Below the pieces are notes generated by a model. That model ran no database searches. It was not told the DNA's origin and was given only the letters and a program-made list of their open reading frames with translations. A program made the position numbers and the translations under genes. Positions 35,201-40,204 of a DNA stretch of 40,204 nucleotides are shown here, piece by piece; the first letter of the stretch is position 1, and each line of letters starts with the position of its first letter. Source of the DNA: Alkalinema sp. CACIAM 70d (GTDB taxonomy: Bacteria > Cyanobacteriota > Cyanobacteriia > Leptolyngbyales > Leptolyngbyaceae); contig MUGG01000052.1 of the NCBI GenBank assembly GCA_002148405.1, forward strand, positions 1-40,204, in the 5' to 3' direction.

Positions 35201-36714
35201 AAATGCTCCGTCCGACAAGTCAAAATCACCTTGGAACCCGGCACCACCACCTTCGCCAATTCCCAAAAATTATTAATCATCTGCTGCTTATCGACCCGCG
35301 CCGCCATTTCGTCAAATCCATCAAAAATCAGCAGCAATTTCCCCATGCGGTTCAACTGTTCAAACGCCGAATAGCCGGGAATCGGAATTTCATGCTTGCG
35401 GAAAAAGAATTCCGAAAACAACGACTCCACACTGACCGCCTTGGCATAATCCCGCAACGGCACCACGATCGGTAACCGAGGCCGTGCCATGCCCTTCGCT
35501 TGGGCTTCGCGATATTGCCGCAACACCTGCGCCGCATAATGCAACGTCAGCCAGGTTTTGCCCGTGCCAAACTCACCCAAAATCGACAAATGTTCCTTGG
35601 CCGGATCATCCAACCAGCGATCGAGATAGCCCTCTGTCCAGCCATCCTCCGCCCCATAGCGACTAATGCCCAGCCGCTGATGGGTGATGGGATCAACTTC
35701 TTCCTTTGTACAAGCCAACGGCACATAGCGCGCTTCGATGCCCCGCTGCGCAATTTCCGCCGCCAACCAGTCTAAATAGCCCGTAAAATCAGCATCTTGG
35801 TCAAGCAACTCATCCAACGTAAACGCCGCCAACGAATGATAATCCGGTTGTTCTAGGGCATTGCGTGCCGCCTGGGAAATCCGCCGTGCCGTCACCAGCC
35901 AGCCCTCATCGGTTTTCTGCTGGGCCGCAACTTCCGCCAACGATCGCACATCCCGAACGCCCACTTCCCCATCCACCCCGCGCACCAGAATGCGATCGTA
36001 GCGACCTCGCCGCACTGGAATGTTAATAATCCATTCAAAATAATTCGCATCCCACACCTCATAGGACTCAAACCGATAGCCCAACGTCTCAAACCAACCC
36101 CGCACCTGTTGTCCCAGGGCAAAAGCTCGGCAGGACTGGGCTGGGTTGGGGGCCGCTGCACCGGAGAGTAAAGCGGGCTGTGCACCTGCAAGGTTGGCCA
36201 GTTCCGTGCGGATGCCTTCCAAGCTGGGTAAGCGATCGAGCCGTTCGATCAACTGCTGAAGGGTCTGTTGGACGGACGTGACTTGATGGGACAGCATCAC
36301 CTCGCTGGGATTGCGGGTTTGCTTCGTCACTGTGATAAAGCAGGCGGCAAAAGCGGCTAATTCCCGCTTCGGATCTAACCCGATCGATCGTACGTCTTGC
36401 CCGATCGGACTTTGGTCTAAAAACTGTTCCCCCGACGTTAGCCAATGTTGGGCGTTGTTGTCACCGAAGGCCGTTTTAAAAATTTTGCGAATTTCCGACT
36501 GACGAAAAATCTCTAAACAGGGCTTGGGTTTGCCCACGCCATATTCCACCAGCGCGTAGGTATAAACTCCATCAAAATCCGCTGGCGGCTGGTCGGGAGA
36601 AAGTCCAAGCTGCTTCAAAAGCCGAATCACATGCTCATTGCGTTGCAGCTTATCCTTAACCAGTTGGCTCCCCATCAACAAGTCCAAAGCCTTCGTCAGC
36701 AGATCGAAAACCAT
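32278..36714 (-). CDS. NACHT-type STAND ATPase with 14 WD40 repeats
   Basis: 1478 aa. Residues 1-150 have no recognisable domain. Residues ~195-310 (RGRYDRILVRG...DEGWLVTARRISQAARNALE) look like a degenerate restriction-endonuclease (Mrr-like) fold without a clear Q/ExK site. The NTPase has Walker A GEFGTGKT at 380-387 and Walker B LLLIFDGFDE at 460-469, followed by winged-helix and helical parts. A short pentapeptide-like stretch (ANFQNAKLKWSDFSNC) precedes 14 WD40 repeats from residue 860 to ~1446, enough for two 7-blade propellers. Residues 1452-1478 are the GLTPATIASLKALGAV tail. STAND ATPases sense a trigger and oligomerise; many act in anti-phage defence. The sensed molecule and the effector action are unknown. 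Confidence 0.88.
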   Translation of the reverse strand: MVFDLLTKALDLLMGSQLVKDKLQRNEHVIRLLKQLGLSPDQPPADFDGVYTYALVEYGVGKPKPCLEIFRQSEIRKIFKTAFGDNNAQHWLTSGEQFLDQSPIGQDVRSIGLDPKRELAAFAACFITVTKQTRNPSEVMLSHQVTSVQQTLQQLIERLDRLPSLEGIRTELANLAGAQPALLSGAAAPNPAQSCRAFALGQQVRGWFETLGYRFESYEVWDANYFEWIINIPVRRGRYDRILVRGVDGEVGVRDVRSLAEVAAQQKTDEGWLVTARRISQAARNALEQPDYHSLAAFTLDELLDQDADFTGYLDWLAAEIAQRGIEARYVPLACTKEEVDPITHQRLGISRYGAEDGWTEGYLDRWLDDPAKEHLSILGEFGTGKTWLTLHYAAQVLRQYREAQAKGMARPRLPIVVPLRDYAKAVSVESLFSEFFFRKHEIPIPGYSAFEQLNRMGKLLLIFDGFDEMAARVDKQQMINNFWELAKVVVPGSKVILTCRTEHFPEAREGRALLNAELQASTRDLTGETPQFEVLELEKFDDGQIRQVLQLQAAAATVDQVMGNPQLLDLARRPVMTELILEALPDIEAGKPVDMSRVYLYAVRRKMERDIKAERTFTSMADKLYFLCELSWEMLSTDRMSLNYREFPDRIRKLFGSAVQEEKDLDHWHYDMMGQTMLIRNADGDYTPAHRSLLEFFVAFKFAAELGALAPDFLELAQMRGDIDWALEPREYTWSEYFETRDQVAPLASFKTESLEKLRSGFGELPLPKAVVELLKPFIQGTQRLLFLLKTYRSIQDKQIKYLTGNLINICLNIDNQSLATENLSQTYIRAANFQNAKLKWSDFSNCIFQNCQFTQLIGKISTLAFSPDGELLATGDSNNIIRLWNVKLESEVGYLFGHASWVYTVAFSHDGKKLASGSYDGTVRIWSIPSGECIQVLYGHTDWVRSVSFSPDGKFIASASAEIIIWDESSGKPVRKLEGHQSWIYSVDFHPEKNYLVSGSYDKTIRVWNILTGSCLMVLHGHQTSIQSVSFSPSGKFLASAGDLLNVWDAITGEIVASFNGHHQAIWSAKFSPDEQVIATSSADQTIKLWSLESKACLRTMKGHTDRVYSLAFHSSGEFLASAGHDASIRFWNIFTGEVTKIIEGYSNGIICLQFSPNGGYLAVSKSNKIVEIFGIISDETIPLDLISLVEFSEYGSWVQCVNFSPLNNRLVDAGININVWDDNALEHSQVLSDSHDLTLWLDFDSTGKLMASSGDDSQVKLWNMETHQCIQVFYGHSNRVWQVVFSYDDKFLISCSSDETLKIWAVDSGQCIDTKSGHKKRIYTLDSHPLHHLFASGGDDRIVRIWNLESQKCVLELLGHEGEILSLKFSIQGEFIATGSADCTIRIWDTYTGQCLKILTGHTASVNSLTFHPNSVWLASGGADGSIKIWDLYTGECLLSDQNFPYEGMNITGVKGLTPATIASLKALGAVEDEE

Positions 36715-36763
36715 AGGGCAAGAGTCCAGAATTGGGCGAGAAAAATTAGGCGATCAAGCAGTC

Positions 36764-36911
36764 ATACCGAATTGATTTATCACTGCTACAGATCCAATCC
36801 CCCTCGCTCCCCTCAATAAGGGGAGAATCTAGCCAAATTCCTTCAAAGCCCCCCTTATTAAGGGGGATTTAGGGGATCGTGATAGGGTGCAATCACAAAT
36901 TGATTGGGTAT
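36764..36911. mobile_element. MITE-like repeat, copy 1
   Basis: 148 bp with imperfect 23-bp terminal inverted repeats (17 of 23 positions match, ATACC at both ends). An internal CCCCTTATT..AAGGGG palindrome and AAATTC(C/T)TTCAA are shared with copy 2. No coding capacity. It lies in the gap upstream of the NACHT gene. Confidence 0.55.
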
Positions 36912-37110
36912 TACCTGCCAGTCTAGCAAATTCAACCAGCAGGCACCTCCTATCCCGTAGTGAGTGCCCAATGATACCCATAAAATTTTTTGAAATACGG
37001 ATTGACAGCGCCCCTATTTCCCCCTAGGCTGGTTTTTCATAGCTGCATGCCAACACCTTTAACTTCCCCGTTGCATCAGCTCCGTTCCCAAAAATTAAGG
37101 CGCTACCCAA

Positions 37111-37230
37111 GGTTGCTACCAACAACCATGGGCAGCTAAACCCCCAAGCTGAGGTGACCAGCGAGGCGGTCTGAGACGGATTTTAACATTCGATCGGGCC
37201 ACCCTACTTGTCCTGTGCAAAAGGGTGGCC
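37111..37230 (+). promoter_or_regulatory. Structured leader of the 71-aa gene (attenuator or riboswitch candidate)
   Basis: Consecutive hairpins: GGTTG/CAACC (37111-37127), CAGCT/AGCTG (37133-37151), a weaker ACC/GGT arm near 37158-37170, then the terminator stem at 37197-37230. The spacer to the ribosome binding site (AGGAG at 37264) is 25 bases after the T run. I cannot match it to a named riboswitch class. Confidence 0.45.
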
Positions 37231-37239
37231 TTAGTTTTT
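37197..37239 (+). terminator. Intrinsic terminator in the leader
   Basis: GGCCACCCT pairs perfectly with AGGGTGGCC (9 bp, 16-base loop) and is followed by TTAGTTTTT. It ends 37 bases before the ATG of the 71-aa gene, so it would stop transcription unless prevented. Confidence 0.8.
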
Positions 37240-37276
37240 GGGGTTTCTTCCCCTCTCTACCAGTAGGAGAAATCCC

Positions 37277-37492
37277 ATGTTTATTGGTTTTGGTGATTCC
37301 GATCGTGCAATCGATCCGGAATACAAACCGTTTCGATTTTATTTATTTGGCACTCGTGAAGAAGTGCAGGCAGCGATTAACCAACTGCATGTTTTGCGAT
37401 TCTCTGACAGAGTGCGCTGGAGCCCACCCATGCCCGTCCCCGGTTCCGACTGGCAGTACGTCAGCATGATGGAACGCGATCGACACCCTTGA
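37277..37492 (+). CDS. Small conserved protein (71 aa), paralogue of 42-263
   Basis: ATG 37277 follows AGGAG at good spacing. The sequence starts MFIGFGDSDRAIDPEYKPFR and contains EEVQAAINQLHVLRFSDRVRW, then SPPMPVPGSDWQYVSM. It matches the protein at 42-263 over most of its length. Role unknown. It stands alone between two MITE-like repeats, after a leader with a terminator, and a perfect 13-bp hairpin follows its stop. Confidence 0.65.
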   Translation: MFIGFGDSDRAIDPEYKPFRFYLFGTREEVQAAINQLHVLRFSDRVRWSPPMPVPGSDWQYVSMMERDRHP

Positions 37493-37502
37493 GGATTATT
37501 CA

Positions 37503-37531
37503 AGATTGTCTATGGTAGCCATAGACAATCT
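37503..37531 (+). terminator. Perfect 13-bp hairpin after the 71-aa gene
   Basis: AGATTGTCTATGG, TAG loop, CCATAGACAATCT. No T run follows, so it may act as an RNA stabiliser rather than a terminator. Confidence 0.5.
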
Positions 37532-38426
37532 CAAGGTCTTAAATTGCTACAGTGATGGGCTCATTGCACTCATGAGATGCCGTCATGGGGTGTAACCAGC
37601 GCATTGCAAGCATGGAGAAATGTCATATCTGTGGTAAACATCTCGGATACCCGCCGCAATGCTGGCCGATGGAGCGCAAGGGCGTAAACGTTCTTTGTTT
37701 CGGCTAGGCCAATTAAAATCTCTGAAAAAATAAATATAAAGGAATCTTAAACCCAAGTCACGCAAAATATTTTTTTTGCAAATTCTAATTTCTTTCAAGC
37801 AAGATTGGTGATTTTTCTCTCGTGATTATGTTTTACTGACTTTAAGCATCACCATTTTCCGTAAATACCCAGACTTATCCGGGAAAATACGGACATCAAT
37901 CAATGGTTAGTACAAAACGAAGTACAAGTCGATTAAGTTACCTTTGCGCTCTCAGCCAATCTACATTGCGGTGACCCTCAGGGTGTTGTTACCAAATAGT
38001 CATTCTCTCGCAGCATGACTCAACCTGACTTTCAATCTAGAAAGTCGATGCATTGAAGGTTGCCTCGATCTAAGTTTTTCCACCCAGGACTTATATCCCA
38101 TTGATTGATCACCGCCCCAGCTGCGATTCTCCTAGCCCCCTTTTTGAGGGAGGAATTTAGACAAATTCTTTCAAGGGCCCCCTTATTGCTAGCGCAGTGG
38201 CGCGTGAGCGAGGGGATTCAAGGAGATTGTTGTGGGCTGCAATCACAAATCGATCGGGTATGACGCAATTGAACGATTTTCAAGCTTTTAGTCTTTGAAC
38301 AAACTGTCCGAAGTCCTCAGTTTTGAGTTGGAGTGCGTAACTCCTGTCACCGTTGAGTTCTTGCCAACTCAGGTCTTTCCCATTCCGACTAAGTTCTTTC
38401 CAACTATTCGCGAAACCAACAGTTCT
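37532..38426. other. Noncoding gap between 71-aa gene and DUF4347 protein
   Basis: No gene I can support. It contains TCCGTA/TACGGA around 24 bases (37858-37893), GACTTTC/GAAAGTC (38027-38046) and the second MITE-like copy (38093-38261). The last ~165 bases are the leader of the DUF4347 gene. Confidence 0.5.
38093..38261. mobile_element. MITE-like repeat, copy 2
   Basis: 169 bp. The ends and centre match copy 1 at 36764-36911 in the same orientation. It carries an extra ~25-base GC-rich insert (TAGCGCAGTGGCGCGTGAGC) in the middle. The terminal inverted repeats are more worn than in copy 1 (15 of 23). Confidence 0.5.
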
Positions 38427-40204
38427 ATGAGCAACATCTCTTCTGCAGTACTGTCTCCTTCCATTGCTTCCACCATCTGCTCAGATCCGTCCGCAACGTC
38501 CGCTTCAACCCTCGTCCTCTTTGACGATCGCGTTGACGATCATAATCTTCTATCTAATGCTCTACTGCCCTCTGCCATTGGTCAGATCTTCAGCAATCAA
38601 CAAGACGCTTTAGCTGAAATTACGGAATTACTGACCGTTACAGGAGCCACACAGTTAGCGATCGTTGCCCATGGTGAACCGGGCGTTATCCACCTTGGAA
38701 AGCAACCCATCACGATCGACCAACTCTATACCCACGCCCATTTATTACAGGAATGGGGAATCAAAACAATTGCGCTTTATAGCTGTGAAGTTGGTGCGGA
38801 TCCCTTCTTTCTGACAGAGTTGGCTCACTTGACGGGCGCGGAAGTGATTGCAACATCTGACAAAGTTGGAGCCACGGCTCAAGGTGGAACTTGGAATCTC
38901 CATAATCTTTTGCCTATCTTTGCCACAGACGTTTTCACTACCTATCCCCATACTTTAGCAATCACCAACTACTCCATTTCAGGTATCTCTGGAACTGATA
39001 CGTTCTTCAATGCTGCTGAAGCCCAAAATCTGACTATTTCTGGAAGTCTGACTCAGAACGGCGATAGCTCTCAGCAAGCCTTGGAAGATGCATTAGTCGG
39101 TATTTACTCATCCAGCGGTACCTTACTGTACTGGACAATCATCAATAACACAGCCGCTAGTCCAAGAACAGATGCGATTAACTTTAGTACTTCCCTGAAC
39201 CTTGATACGGCTCTAGGAACTTACGAAGGGGGTATCGTTGTTCGTTTTTGGCAGGGAACCTACGGTAGCGGTGCCACGAATTCGGGTAATTACACAGGTG
39301 CTGCTAAAACCCTACCTGCTGGCAGTATCTTTGATGTTAATCCAACGGCTACAGTGGCCCCGGCTCAACTGACTAACGCGATCGCAACTTCTACAACTTA
39401 CACTCTCGATACGATCGCCCCGAAATCCCCAAGCATCAGTCTTCAAACAGATAGTGGTACTTCCGCAACCGACAAAATCACAAAATCTGGGGTAGTGGTT
39501 GTTAGTGGCTTAGAGAGTAGCGCGCGTTGGCAATACAGTACCGATGGAGCAGCTAACTGGATTAACGGAACGGGTAACAGTTTTACCCTTACAGGAGATG
39601 GTGTAAAAAATGTCATTGTCCGGCAAATCGATACTGCTGGAAACATCTCTGCAAGCAGTTCATTATCTTTTACCCTGGATACTGCTGCTCCAACTGCTCC
39701 TAGCGTTGTACTGAGGAGTGATACTGGCAGCTCCAGTACCGACACAACTACTAACAACGGAGCGGTTACTGTTAGCGGCTTAGAGAGTGGCGCACGGTGG
39801 CAATACAGCACTAATGGGGGAACTAACTGGATCAATGGAACGGGTAATAGCTTTACGCTCACAGGGAATGGTGCAAAAAATGTCATTGTGCGGCAAATCG
39901 ATACCGCCGGAAACATCTCTGCTAACAGTTTGTTATCTTTTACCCTAGATACCACTGCAACGGCTCCGAGGGTTGCACTAACCAGTGATACAGGCAGCTC
40001 CCGTACCGATAAGATCACTAACAATGGCGGGCTGACAATCAGTGGAACAGAAACGGGCGCGCTAGTGGAATACAGTGTTGATGGAGGAACAACTTGGAGC
40101 AATAGTTTTGTTCCTCAAGAAGTTAACAACTCGGTGCAGGTACGGCAAACCGATATCGCGGGAAATGTTTCAGCAGCGACTACCTTATCCTTCACCCTAG
40201 ATAC
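38427..40204 (+). CDS. DUF4347 repeat protein, large surface or secreted protein (5-prime part)
   Basis: 592 codons are open to the window end, with no stop. Residues ~28-180 (LVLFDDRVDDHNLLSNALLP; LAIVAHGEPGVIHLG; TIALYSCEVGADPFF) are a DUF4347 domain, which opens many giant cyanobacterial adhesin-like proteins. There is no classical signal peptide; DUF4347 proteins often leave by type I secretion using a C-terminal signal, which is outside this window. Ig-like repeats start at residue 326, ~84-90 residues each, with SGLES.ARWQYSTDG..NWINGTG and VIVRQIDTAGN. The true length is unknown. Confidence 0.8.
   Translation, partial: MSNISSAVLSPSIASTICSDPSATSASTLVLFDDRVDDHNLLSNALLPSAIGQIFSNQQDALAEITELLTVTGATQLAIVAHGEPGVIHLGKQPITIDQLYTHAHLLQEWGIKTIALYSCEVGADPFFLTELAHLTGAEVIATSDKVGATAQGGTWNLHNLLPIFATDVFTTYPHTLAITNYSISGISGTDTFFNAAEAQNLTISGSLTQNGDSSQQALEDALVGIYSSSGTLLYWTIINNTAASPRTDAINFSTSLNLDTALGTYEGGIVVRFWQGTYGSGATNSGNYTGAAKTLPAGSIFDVNPTATVAPAQLTNAIATSTTYTLDTIAPKSPSISLQTDSGTSATDKITKSGVVVVSGLESSARWQYSTDGAANWINGTGNSFTLTGDGVKNVIVRQIDTAGNISASSSLSFTLDTAAPTAPSVVLRSDTGSSSTDTTTNNGAVTVSGLESGARWQYSTNGGTNWINGTGNSFTLTGNGAKNVIVRQIDTAGNISANSLLSFTLDTTATAPRVALTSDTGSSRTDKITNNGGLTISGTETGALVEYSVDGGTTWSNSFVPQEVNNSVQVRQTDIAGNVSAATTLSFTLD
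39402..40193 (+). repeat. Tandem 270/270/252-bp coding repeats
   Basis: Units at 39402-39671, 39672-39941 and 39942-40193, each starting TLDT. A fourth starts at 40194. The first two are clearly closer to each other than to the third, so duplication is recent at the left. Confidence 0.85.

Noticed and set aside
37111..37230. Leader as a cyclic-di-AMP (ydaO), glutamine or guanidine riboswitch
   Set aside because: Only short stretches such as CAGCTAA resemble ydaO. The conserved cores of these classes are not present in order, so no class was assigned.
37583..37798. 71-codon minus-strand frame downstream of the 71-aa gene
   Set aside because: No ribosome binding site, low-complexity start and no similarity to anything I know.
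30445..38261. Whole right block as an integrated prophage or integron
   Set aside because: No integrase, phage structural gene or attachment repeat is visible in the window.
39443..40102. 219-codon open frame on the minus strand in the DUF4347 gene
   Set aside because: It is the mirror of the tandem repeats, repeating with the same period, and has no start signal.

Overview
The window is cyanobacterial chromosome. It carries an allophycocyanin apcA-apcB-apcC cluster, many HIP1-type GCGATCGC palindromes, a PTPA/PEP-CTERM protein, a DUF4347 giant surface protein, and several small proteins that look conserved only in cyanobacteria. The mosaic resembles filamentous Leptolyngbya/Alkalinema-like genomes, but the genus is inference. 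No rRNA, CRISPR array, complete insertion sequence or prophage was seen.

Left accessory block (1-5000). This holds a 73-aa small protein, a Uma2 nuclease gene bracketed by two diverged copies of a ~200-bp segment, an ApeA-like HEPN (anti-phage candidate) gene, a decayed tiny gene, a UPF0175/DUF3368 (PIN) toxin-antitoxin pair, an orphan open frame, and a secreted PTPA-CTERM protein.

Housekeeping core (5500-30470). In order: gltX, an exported protein, a rhomboid protease, an O-methyltransferase, a small basic protein, a convergent GIY-YIG gene separated by a 40-bp perfect palindrome, a DOMON-like/phosphotransferase pair, coiled-coil and DUF5340-like proteins, trpC, lpdA, a TrmH/SpoU rRNA methylase, tRNA-Leu(CAG), murA, an M48 protease, tRNA-Leu(CAA), apcC-apcB-apcA, ileS and gntK. 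The genes are mostly single units with their own hairpin terminators. Many intergenic gaps carry short (10-20 bp) tandem duplications.

Right accessory block (30445-37500), read on the minus strand. A 1478-aa NACHT-type STAND ATPase with 14 WD40 repeats ends in a short GLTPATIASLKALGAV tail. Downstream, a MazE/MazF-type pair and a VapB/VapC-type pair alternate with extra copies of the DNA encoding that tail (tail-TA-tail-TA-tail). The vapC copy is broken by an in-frame stop. Beyond the NACHT gene, two diverged ~150-170-bp MITE-like repeats flank a paralogue of the first small protein. That paralogue has a leader of successive hairpins ending in an intrinsic terminator just before its ribosome binding site.

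Right edge (38427-40204). The start of a DUF4347 surface protein with ~90-residue Ig-like repeats runs off the window.

The most unusual observations are the tail/TA alternating array, the attenuator-like leader with its small-protein family, the MITE pair, and the ApeA-like gene.
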